From Bacteroidota bacterium (GTDB lineage Bacteria; Bacteroidota; Bacteroidia; Flavobacteriales; Weeksellaceae), in the NCBI GenBank assembly GCA_023458535.1, contig JAEWYW010000004.1, positions 1 through 24,427 of the forward strand: DNA of 24,427 nucleotides, written 5' to 3'. Below, piece after piece: positions 1-6,038 of the stretch. The notes beneath the pieces are model-generated. The model made no database searches. It worked only from the letters and a program-made list of their open reading frames with translations, and had not been told where the DNA came from. A program made the translations under genes and the position numbers. Every line of letters starts with the position of its first letter. Position 1 is the stretch's first letter.

Positions 1-890
1 GATCCGCTTTGGATGGCGAAGTTATCTATGGAAATAACCACGGCAAAAATTCTTTAGATAAAACCTATCTTAAAAAGGCTTTGGCAACGGGAAATTTAGA
101 AATTCTCGATTTACATTCGGTGCAGCAAATTCAAAATGAAAACGAAGGTTATCGTCTGGAAGTGGATCAAATAAATACACTAGGTGAAGTTGTCGCTAAA
201 AAAAGCATGAGTTGTAAGCAACTGATTTTGGCGGCGGGAACCATGGGCACACTCGAATTGCTTTTAAAATCACATGCTGAAAATGGTCTAAAATTAGATG
301 ATGAAGTGGGTAAACATTGGGGCAATAATGGGAATTTTATGACGGGTAGAAATTGGGTACAGGCTTTTTCGGGAGGTTTGGGATTTCAGCAGTCAACGAT
401 TCCCGTTGGTGGAGTGGATAATTGGGATGATCCTAAACATACATTTTTTGCTGAATTGGCGCCTCTTCCGATGGGAATGAATGTTGCGACAGCTTTATAT
501 CTGATGATTAATAAGGTAGATCAGCCTGGAAGTGTACATTATGATTCCTCAACGAAAAAATTAGTTTTGGATTGGTCTCGAAAAAATACATCGAAAATGG
601 AAACCAATGCCAAATATTTTCTTCGAAAAATGAATAAGGTAAATGGCGGTACACGAAGTCATATGCTTTTCCACAACGGATTCGGTTACGATGTTTGTTA
701 TCATCCGCTTGGTGGTGCAGTTTTGGGAAAAGCAACTTCAGAGTTCGGAAGATTAAAAAATCACGACAATTTGTTTGTGTTAGATGGATCGCTCATTCCA
801 GCGAGTATCGGCGTGAATCCGTTTCTTACCATTACAGCTTTGGTGGAATATTGTATGGAGAATTTACTCAAGCAAAATGCTTTTGCATAA
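1..890 (+). CDS. GMC-family oxidoreductase, cholesterol-oxidase-like (3' part, 5' end outside window)
   Basis: C-terminal part of an FAD-dependent GMC oxidoreductase, closest in motif pattern to the cholesterol oxidase branch. The reading frame is open to the left edge (first full codon at base 3), so the N-terminal dinucleotide-binding motif is missing. Visible family motifs are WGNNGN at about bases 327-344, HPLGG near base 703 and GVNPFLTITALVE near base 810. In cholesterol oxidases the His of HPLGG and the Asn of GVNP are the active-site pair, and both are kept here. The family's usual HPLGGC reads HPLGGA. The substrate cannot be told: flavobacterial homologues may act on sterols or other alcohols. 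It ends 51 bases before the convergent aspS stop, with a shared terminator between. Family membership is secure, the substrate is not. Confidence 0.85.
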   Translation, partial: SALDGEVIYGNNHGKNSLDKTYLKKALATGNLEILDLHSVQQIQNENEGYRLEVDQINTLGEVVAKKSMSCKQLILAAGTMGTLELLLKSHAENGLKLDDEVGKHWGNNGNFMTGRNWVQAFSGGLGFQQSTIPVGGVDNWDDPKHTFFAELAPLPMGMNVATALYLMINKVDQPGSVHYDSSTKKLVLDWSRKNTSKMETNAKYFLRKMNKVNGGTRSHMLFHNGFGYDVCYHPLGGAVLGKATSEFGRLKNHDNLFVLDGSLIPASIGVNPFLTITALVEYCMENLLKQNAFA

Positions 891-892
891 AA

Positions 893-932
893 AAGCGAGA
901 TTCAACAACCTCGCTTCTATTTTATCTTTTTT
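893..932. terminator. Bidirectional intrinsic terminator between GMC gene and aspS
   Basis: A 7-bp stem, AAGCGAG (893-899) with CTCGCTT (910-916), closes a 10-base loop. Downstream on the plus strand is a T-rich tract to 932. On the minus strand the stem is followed by an uninterrupted run of T (A891-894 plus neighbours). It sits between two convergent genes and can serve both. Confidence 0.75.
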
Positions 933-941
933 GAATTAATT

Positions 942-2696
942 TTAAGATTTTAAATCCAACTTCAATTCTAATTCTTCCAACTGGGCTTCTGCAACTGGCG
1001 CTGGCGCGTCAATCATCACATCACGACCCGAATTGTTTTTCGGGAATGCGATGTAATCTCTAATCACTTCGTTACCGTCTAAAATTGCCACCAATCTGTC
1101 AAATCCGAAAGCCAAACCTCCGTGTGGTGGGGCTCCGTATTTAAAGGCGTTCATTAAAAATCCAAACTGCGCCTCTGCCTCTTCTTTTGTAAAGCCTAGC
1201 AAATCAAACATTTTCGATTGCAAGTCCTTATCGAAAATACGGATAGATCCACCGCCAATTTCATTTCCATTTAATACCAAATCATAAGCATTGGCTCTGG
1301 CTTTTCCAGGATCTGTTTCCAGTAAACTAAAATCTTCGGTTTTCGGAGAAGTAAAAGGGTGGTGCATTGCGTGGTATCTTCCCGTTTCTTCATCCCACTC
1401 CAACAATGGGAAATCAATCACCCAAAGCGGCGCAAATTCGTTTCCTTTTCTTAAACCTAAACGATTTCCTAATTCCATTCTCAAAGCAGAAAGTTGTGCG
1501 CGTACTTTGTTTTCAGAACCAGATAGAATCAACATTAGGTCTCCCGCTTTTGCGCCAAATTCATCAACAATTCTCTTCAAATCATCTTCGTTATAGAATT
1601 TGTTCACAGAAGAAGTAATCGTTCCATCAGCTTGATATTTTACCCAAACCATTCCTAAAGCACCAATCTGAGGGCGTTTTACCCAATCGGTTAACTCATC
1701 GATTTGCTTTCTCGTATAGTCTGCAGCACCTTCCACATTAATTCCCACAACCAATTCAGCATCATCAAAAATTTTGAAATCTTTGCCTTTGGTTAAGTCA
1801 TTCAACTCGTGAAACTCCATTCCAAAGCGAATATCTGGCTTATCGTTTCCGTATTTTTTCATGGCATCCGCAAAGGTTATTCTTGGGAAAGCACCAAAAT
1901 CTTTACCCGTAATATCTTTCAATAGAGATTGTGTCATGCCTTCGAAAACATTCATAATATCTTCTTGCTCCACAAATGCCATTTCACAATCGATTTGCGT
2001 AAATTCTGGTTGTCTGTCGGCTCTTAAATCTTCATCGCGGAAACACTTCACAATCTGGAAATATTTGTCCATTCCACCCACCATCAACAGTTGTTTAAAA
2101 GTCTGTGGCGACTGTGGAAGAGCGTAAAACTGTCCTGGATTCATTCGGCTTGGCACCACGAAATCTCTAGCTCCTTCTGGTGTCGATTTAATTAAAACTG
2201 GTGTTTCAACTTCAATAAAACCCTCGTCTGAAAGATAATTTCTAACTTTTTGAGCCATCTTGTGACGGAAAATTAATTTATCTTTTACAGGATTTCTTCT
2301 GATGTCCAAATAGCGGTATTTCATTCTCAATTCTTCGCCGCCATCAGTTTCGTCTTCAATGGTGAACGGCGGAAGTTGAGATTCGTTTAAAATGCTAAGT
2401 GTGTCCACCAAAATTTCGATGTCGCCTGTTGGAATTTTCGGATTTTTCGAAGCTCTTTCAATTACTTTTCCATGAACTTGAATCACAAATTCACGACCTA
2501 ATTTTTTTGCTTCTTCCATCAGTTCAGCAGTGGAGCGGTCTTGGTCGAACACCAATTGCGTGATTCCGTAACGATCTCGAAGGTCGATCCAAATCATAAA
2601 ACCTTTGTCGCGAATGGTTTGAACCCATCCGGAAAGTGTAACTTCTTCATTGAGATTTTTCAGCGTAAGTTCGCCGTTGGTGTATGTACGGAACAT
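942..2696 (-). CDS. aspS: Aspartate--tRNA ligase (AspRS)
   Basis: Charges tRNA-Asp with aspartate in the cytoplasm. The 584 residues match the bacterial AspRS length. An N-terminal OB-fold anticodon-binding domain (about 15-100, GWVQTIRDKGF then IDLRDRYGITQLVFD) is followed by the class II catalytic core. Motif 2 reads FRDEDLRADRQPEFTQ near 219-234 and motif 3 is GLAFGFDRLVAIL near 537. The bacterial insertion (GAD) domain lies between. The N-terminal residue that is Leu in discriminating and His in non-discriminating bacterial enzymes is Lys31 here, so tRNA specificity cannot be read from that position. The start at 2696 keeps the OB fold complete. It is transcribed alone, with a predicted -7 box at 2762-2769 and heptad repeats in the leader. 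Confidence 0.98.
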   Translation of the reverse strand: MFRTYTNGELTLKNLNEEVTLSGWVQTIRDKGFMIWIDLRDRYGITQLVFDQDRSTAELMEEAKKLGREFVIQVHGKVIERASKNPKIPTGDIEILVDTLSILNESQLPPFTIEDETDGGEELRMKYRYLDIRRNPVKDKLIFRHKMAQKVRNYLSDEGFIEVETPVLIKSTPEGARDFVVPSRMNPGQFYALPQSPQTFKQLLMVGGMDKYFQIVKCFRDEDLRADRQPEFTQIDCEMAFVEQEDIMNVFEGMTQSLLKDITGKDFGAFPRITFADAMKKYGNDKPDIRFGMEFHELNDLTKGKDFKIFDDAELVVGINVEGAADYTRKQIDELTDWVKRPQIGALGMVWVKYQADGTITSSVNKFYNEDDLKRIVDEFGAKAGDLMLILSGSENKVRAQLSALRMELGNRLGLRKGNEFAPLWVIDFPLLEWDEETGRYHAMHHPFTSPKTEDFSLLETDPGKARANAYDLVLNGNEIGGGSIRIFDKDLQSKMFDLLGFTKEEAEAQFGFLMNAFKYGAPPHGGLAFGFDRLVAILDGNEVIRDYIAFPKNNSGRDVMIDAPAPVAEAQLEELELKLDLKS

Positions 2697-2700
2697 TTTT

Positions 2701-2735
2701 TAATAGATGTTAGATGTTAGACATGAGATTTTAGA
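2701..2735. repeat. Five in-phase heptanucleotide repeats in the aspS leader
   Basis: Read on the plus strand, five successive 7-mers each end in AGA: TAATAGA, TGTTAGA, TGTTAGA, CATGAGA, TTTTAGA. In the sense of aspS they read as TCTnnnn units and end 4 bases before its ATG. The last unit is the same heptamer (TCTAAAA in gene sense) that is tandemly repeated before lpxB at 6001-6035. Confidence 0.7.
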
Positions 2736-2761
2736 CTTTTTAGTGCTAGAATTTCAAAGTG

Positions 2762-2769
2762 CAAAGATA
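2762..2769 (-). promoter_or_regulatory. Predicted aspS promoter, -7 box TATCTTTG
   Basis: On the minus strand TATCTTTG matches the Bacteroidetes -7 consensus TAnnTTTG exactly. A start about 7 bases downstream would give a leader of roughly 58 nt that contains the heptad repeats. No clear TTG -33 element is seen. Confidence 0.55.
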
Positions 2770-2819
2770 GGGATTTTGTAAGAAAATCGTTGGAATTTTC
2801 CTGCGGCAATATCTTTATT

Positions 2820-3164
2820 TTACGCTCCAAAAGTCAGTAATGTACCCGCGGGATCAATGACGGAAAATTCTTTCTGTCCCCAAGGTTTAGCCTCTAACTT
2901 TCCTTGGGAATGAATGTTTACGCCATGTTCTTGCAAGCTTACATATAAATTTTCGATATCGGAAACTCGAATGTACAGCATAAAATCTGATTTTTCTTTA
3001 ATCAATTCAGGATAATGAAAAGAGTGAATTTCCAAACCCTCTTTTTCCATCAGCAGATAATCGCCGTAATCTGACATTATTTTAAAATATAGTTTTGAAA
3101 CATAAAAATCAACTGTTTCTCGCTTCTCCATAAAGGGAATCTTTGGTATGATGGCAGTAAACAT
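2820..3164 (-). CDS. VOC-superfamily protein (glyoxalase/bleomycin-resistance-like)
   Basis: A 114-residue protein with the usual one-domain vicinal-oxygen-chelate layout: beta-alpha-beta-beta-beta repeats with MEKRETVDFYVSKLYFKI at the first helix (about 12-29) and the family ending WGQKEFSVIDPAGTLLTFG at 95-113. The WGxxxFxxxDPxGxxLxF pattern is typical of the bleomycin-binding, usually metal-free, branch. I cannot identify a full metal-ligand set, so an antibiotic- or small-molecule-binding role is as likely as catalysis. It is the last gene of a four-gene minus-strand operon, 24 bases after the XRE regulator, so its expression probably follows that regulator. Bleomycin resistance itself is not shown. 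Confidence 0.8.
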   Translation of the reverse strand: MFTAIIPKIPFMEKRETVDFYVSKLYFKIMSDYGDYLLMEKEGLEIHSFHYPELIKEKSDFMLYIRVSDIENLYVSLQEHGVNIHSQGKLEAKPWGQKEFSVIDPAGTLLTFGA

Positions 3165-3188
3165 ATTTTGTTTAATTGTTTAAAAAAT

Positions 3189-3395
3189 TCAGTCTTTTAC
3201 GTACTCTAAAATATCTCCTGGTTGACAATCCAGAGCTTTGCAAATGGCTTCTAATGTGGAAAGTTTCACCGCTTTTGCTTTTCCTGTTTTTAAAATGGAA
3301 AGATTGGCTTGTGTGATGCCTATTTTTTCCGCGAGTTCCTGCGATTGCATTTTGCGCTTGGCAAGCATTACATCTACGTTTATAATAATAGGCAT
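3189..3395 (-). CDS. Small Cro/XRE-type helix-turn-helix regulator (YozG-like)
   Basis: A 68-residue protein that is essentially one Cro/CI DNA-binding domain. After a short beta-like start (MPIIINVDVML) come SQELAEKIGITQANLSILKTG, the helix-turn-helix (about 18-38), and the helices STLEAICKALDCQPGDILEY (46-65). This compact form is typically encoded next to DUF2975 membrane proteins (as in the B. subtilis yoaS-yozG arrangement). That is the case here: it starts 3 bases after a DUF2975 stop. It probably controls this operon, and the palindrome at 4585-4601 is the obvious candidate operator. The target and signal are inferred. Confidence 0.9.
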   Translation of the reverse strand: MPIIINVDVMLAKRKMQSQELAEKIGITQANLSILKTGKAKAVKLSTLEAICKALDCQPGDILEYVKD

Positions 3396-3398
3396 GGC

Positions 3399-3995
3399 TT
3401 AAATGGTTAAATCGTTTTCATGTTGTAATTCTAGTCCCTTTTTAAAAAATTCTACTATAAAAAAGATCACCACACCAAACATAAGCAGTGGCAAATAGAA
3501 GTAAAGTGAATAACCGTCGATCATATTGTTATAAAAAAATAAAAATAACCCTACAAAGCCGAACGCTAGATTTAAAATACTAAAACGCTTAAACCATTTT
3601 ACAGCATTTTTGTTGAAAATTTGTTCCTTACTGATTTCTTTAAAACATTTTAAAGCAAAGAAAAAAAAGAGTGTAATAAAAATAAGTCCAAGAATATTGT
3701 AAAAAATTTGACTGGTGCCATAAATACCTGTAACCATCTGAATGTCCGTAAAAGGGTAGTTGATTCTAAATTTTAAATCGTTTTGCATGGGTAGTGTCCA
3801 TTGGTTGAGTGTCCAGCCAACATCATTTCCCAAAATGAAGGTGTCAGAGAAGATTTTGCTACCTGAAGAGTATTTGTAGAGCAAAATAAGGTGACCTATA
3901 ATTTCGTAAATGAGATGAAATACGCTCACACTAAAAGCAATTATTATAATATATGAAATGAATTGCGATACTGAATTTTTACCGAGAATTTTCAT
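3399..3995 (-). CDS. DUF2975 integral membrane protein (copy 2)
   Basis: A 198-residue protein with four predicted transmembrane helices: about 12-37, 97-118, 133-155 and 167-187. The loop between helices 1 and 2 is large (about 60 residues) and probably extracytoplasmic. The C-terminus, GLELQHENDLTI, is the conserved DUF2975 tail and is nearly the same as in the upstream copy (GLDIQQENDLTI). No enzymatic motif is seen. The family's function is unknown. Regular pairing with small XRE regulators suggests a membrane sensor or anti-regulator. It starts 14 bases after the first DUF2975 gene and ends 3 bases before the XRE gene, consistent with tight cotranscription. Confidence 0.85.
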   Translation of the reverse strand: MKILGKNSVSQFISYIIIIAFSVSVFHLIYEIIGHLILLYKYSSGSKIFSDTFILGNDVGWTLNQWTLPMQNDLKFRINYPFTDIQMVTGIYGTSQIFYNILGLIFITLFFFFALKCFKEISKEQIFNKNAVKWFKRFSILNLAFGFVGLFLFFYNNMIDGYSLYFYLPLLMFGVVIFFIVEFFKKGLELQHENDLTI

Positions 3996-4009
3996 AATTG
4001 TTATTAGAA

Positions 4010-4549
4010 TTAAATTGTTAAATCATTTTCTTGTTGAATGTCTAAACCTTGTCTATACACTTGTTCAATCACATAAATTACTGCTGCGAACAAAAAGTAT
4101 TGTAAACTGCTAGCGCTGATTTCGATAGTGTTGTCTGTAATCAAGGCGTACAGAATTCCCATCAAGAAATATAAGCCTCCAATTATTAATAAAGTACGCA
4201 CGGTAATCGATAATAATTGTACTACATCATTGTTAAAGCTATTTCTTAACTTAATAATATTGATAATTTTCAAAACAGTTTTGAAAAGTTTAATGTGCAG
4301 TAATGCAGTTAGAATTCCGTAAAGTGAAGTGAACATCAAGAGTGGTTTACTCATTGTTTGTACATCTTGAATTTTCCCTCCGAAGACGTCTATATTAATT
4401 TTAACTTTGAATATTTCGCTTAGGTCAAATCCGAATATTTGAGAAAATAGCATCAGACCCAAAAAGGCTAAAACAATATAACATACAATCATTGCAAATG
4501 AGAAGAAGAAATAGAGCAGCTGTAAAATGTTTTTTGAAGTATTGTTCAT
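4010..4549 (-). CDS. DUF2975 integral membrane protein (copy 1)
   Basis: First gene of the minus-strand operon. It has 179 residues and four predicted transmembrane helices: about 10-38, 74-95, 116-138 and 146-166. The loop after helix 1 is shorter than in copy 2. The cytoplasm-facing end VYRQGLDIQQENDLTI carries the DUF2975 tail. It is clearly a diverged paralogue of the following gene, with the same helix layout, the same last six residues and low identity elsewhere. Two copies in tandem could form a heteromeric membrane complex. A predicted promoter with an overlapping palindrome lies 20-52 bases upstream. Function is unknown, and signalling to the adjacent XRE protein is an inference from context. 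Confidence 0.82.
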   Translation of the reverse strand: MNNTSKNILQLLYFFFSFAMIVCYIVLAFLGLMLFSQIFGFDLSEIFKVKINIDVFGGKIQDVQTMSKPLLMFTSLYGILTALLHIKLFKTVLKIINIIKLRNSFNNDVVQLLSITVRTLLIIGGLYFLMGILYALITDNTIEISASSLQYFLFAAVIYVIEQVYRQGLDIQQENDLTI

Positions 4550-4569
4550 GGTTTAATAATTTATTTCTG

Positions 4570-4601
4570 TAAATCTATAAAAAATTATTGTAAAACAATA
4601 A
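4570..4601 (-). promoter_or_regulatory. Predicted DUF2975 operon promoter with overlapping palindromic operator
   Basis: On the minus strand a -7-like TAGATTTA (4570-4577; consensus TAnnTTTG, last base differs) lies 18 bases after a TTG -33 element (4596-4598). The -33 element is inside a perfect inverted repeat, TTATTGT with ACAATAA and a 3-base centre (4585-4601). Such placement fits repression or autoregulation by the operon's own XRE protein. No binding evidence exists. Confidence 0.5.
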
Positions 4602-4637
4602 AAAAATATTTTTATTTAGATATTTTTTAAATTTTAA

Positions 4638-4669
4638 ATAAAAAAAAGACCGAAGATAACTTCGGCCTT
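4638..4669 (-). terminator. Intrinsic terminator of the DUF937 gene
   Basis: On the minus strand a 10-bp stem (AAGGCCGAAG / CTTCGGTCTT, one G-U pair) with a TTAT loop is followed by about eight T. Arms lie at 4646-4655 and 4660-4669. It separates the DUF937 gene from the DUF2975 operon downstream. Confidence 0.85.
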
Positions 4670-4691
4670 GTACTATTAAAATTATTAGAAC

Positions 4692-5345
4692 TTATTTTCC
4701 GCCAAGAATATTTCCCAAAATACTTCCCAAGCCTCCTTGCTGCTGGTTGTTGTTTCCTCCACCCAGTACACTTCCTAAAATGTCGTTGAGTGGATTTCCA
4801 GAACTTTGAGATTGTCCTCCGCCCAATACGCTTCCTAAAATATCATTTAATGGATTGGACTGTTGTGTTTGTGCTTGCTGAGAAGCACCACCCAAAATGC
4901 CACCTAATAAATCTCCTAATCCGCCAGCGCCAACATTGTTCTGTTGTTTTTCTTTACCAATATAACCCATAATTACAGGTGCTAACATTGCTAAGATTGG
5001 ACCTATTTTATCCATAGATATCCCAGTATTGGCAGAAAGTTGGTTTTCCACATTTGTTTTATTGCTTCCAAAAATATGGTCAAGAATTGAATTTCCTTCA
5101 GATTCTCTTTCGATAGCTTGTGAAGGATTGTCTAAAATACTGCCGTCGTGATCTTTGTCTAGAGCGTTGTTTAAAGCTTCCGCTTCGTTGGCATCTTGAG
5201 ATTTGTTTCTTAAATAAGAAATAACCAATGGTGCTGCCACCGCTAAAAGCGCGATAATTTGGTTTTTGCTGATTCCGGATTTGTTTTCAGCCTGCTCAGC
5301 AACTTGGTTGCTTGAGTTTCCTGTAAGTAAGTCAATTAAGTTCAT
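4692..5345 (-). CDS. DUF937 domain-containing protein with low-complexity Gly/Gln/Asn C-terminus
   Basis: A 217-residue protein of unknown function. Two related DUF937 helical segments are visible, GISKNQIIALLAVAAPLVISYL (24-45) and GISMDKIGPILAMLAPVIMGYI (108-129). Between them is D63-D65-D67-G68, an EF-hand-like DxDxDG calcium-loop motif that recurs in this family. The C-terminal third is Gly/Gln/Ser/Asn-rich, with NPLNDILGSVLGGG at 164-177 and again at 184-197. No signal peptide is seen. The preceding DUF2480 gene ends 82 bases upstream on the same strand. No convincing -7 box was found in that gap, so cotranscription is possible. A good terminator follows. Confidence 0.85.
   Translation of the reverse strand: MNLIDLLTGNSSNQVAEQAENKSGISKNQIIALLAVAAPLVISYLRNKSQDANEAEALNNALDKDHDGSILDNPSQAIERESEGNSILDHIFGSNKTNVENQLSANTGISMDKIGPILAMLAPVIMGYIGKEKQQNNVGAGGLGDLLGGILGGASQQAQTQQSNPLNDILGSVLGGGQSQSSGNPLNDILGSVLGGGNNNQQQGGLGSILGNILGGK
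4737..4856 (-). repeat. Two 60-base in-frame tandem repeats within the DUF937 gene
   Basis: The segment encodes two 20-residue units, residues 164-183 and 184-203. Each begins NPLNDILGSVLGGG followed by a Gln/Ser/Asn linker. The DNA copies differ at several synonymous positions, so the duplication is not very recent. Confidence 0.8.
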
Positions 5346-5427
5346 AAAATATTATGTTTATTTAAAAAATTGGTTGTAATCAAATTATATTCCGAAATAG
5401 TAATGTTGAAATTACCTATACAAGTTT

Positions 5428-5940
5428 TTACTTCTTAAAAATCGGAACATTGCTGCAAGCCTCGCCAAACATCAAAGATTTTACGATAGGCTTTAACTGT
5501 TCTACCAGCTCAATATAGGCATTTTCGGGAATAGATTCATCTGAGCAGCCTTTTACAAGAACTCTTTTATCTTCCAATTCAGAAAAATCGTGAGTTAGTA
5601 CGGCGTTGTGCATCAATAAAATTTCTAAATCTTCACGGTTTCCAAAAACAATTTTCTTAGTTACGTCTGCTAGTTTTGCGGTGATTAGGAAATACGCCCA
5701 AAGCGGAACAATTGCATCAGCAGAATTATACACATACACATATGCATCTTTGTAGTCTTCCACTTTAATGGCCTCCACTTTTTCTCTAAAGTCTTTCTCT
5801 TTTAAAATAAGTTCCTGAAAAAGAAAATCCTTTAAATCAATACCTTTTCTTTCGCCTTTTGGGACGAGTGTAGAAATATCAAAGTTTACCAGACTCGTAT
5901 TTTCGGCAACTTTGTTTCGGATTTCAAAATCTTCTGACAT
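5428..5940 (-). CDS. DUF2480 family protein
   Basis: A 170-residue soluble protein of a family largely restricted to Bacteroidetes, with no known function. Recognisable family features are the N-terminal block NFDISTLVPKGERKGIDLKD followed by FLFQELILKEKDFR (about 33-54), and the C-terminal block VLVKGCSDESIPENAY then VKSLMFGEACSNVPIFK near the end. The two cysteines there (in KGCSDE and EACSNVP) are conserved in the family as I know it and could bind metal, but this is unproven. It has no signal peptide and no transmembrane helix. It is divergent from lpxB across a 98-base gap. Confidence 0.88.
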   Translation of the reverse strand: MSEDFEIRNKVAENTSLVNFDISTLVPKGERKGIDLKDFLFQELILKEKDFREKVEAIKVEDYKDAYVYVYNSADAIVPLWAYFLITAKLADVTKKIVFGNREDLEILLMHNAVLTHDFSELEDKRVLVKGCSDESIPENAYIELVEQLKPIVKSLMFGEACSNVPIFKK

Positions 5941-5960
5941 TTTTTTATTTTATCTTTACA

Positions 5961-5968
5961 CAAATTTA
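5961..5968 (-). promoter_or_regulatory. Predicted DUF2480 promoter, -7 box TAAATTTG
   Basis: TAAATTTG on the minus strand is an exact TAnnTTTG match, 20 bases upstream of the ATG at 5940. This is a normal leader length for this window. No clear TTG at -33. Confidence 0.5.
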
Positions 5969-6000
5969 GTTCAAATAATTGATTTTGGATGGGAGATTGT

Positions 6001-6035
6001 AAAATCTAAAATCTAAAATCTAAAATCTAAAATTC
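6001..6035. repeat. Tandem heptanucleotide repeat (AAAATCT)4 before lpxB
   Basis: Four perfect AAAATCT units (6001-6028) and a fifth degenerate one (AAAATTC, 6029-6035) end 3 bases before the TTG start of lpxB. They therefore occupy the place where a ribosome binding site would lie. The unit is the same heptamer family as in the aspS leader and has the same orientation relative to its gene. Confidence 0.85.
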
Positions 6036-6038
6036 ATT

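Noticed and set aside
508..934. Open frames on both strands overlapping the end of the GMC gene
   Set aside because: They lie inside or over a well-supported coding region, have no recognisable domain and no promoter or start context.
1291..2127. Plus-strand open frames opposite aspS
   Set aside because: Antisense shadows of a conserved gene with low-complexity translations.
5400..5415. GTAAT/ATTAC dyad between DUF2480 and DUF937 genes
   Set aside because: Five-base AT-rich arms with no T-run and no promoter relation. Too weak to call a terminator or operator.
6001..6035. CRISPR-like array
   Set aside because: The units are 7 bases long and contiguous, with no spacers and no cas genes nearby.
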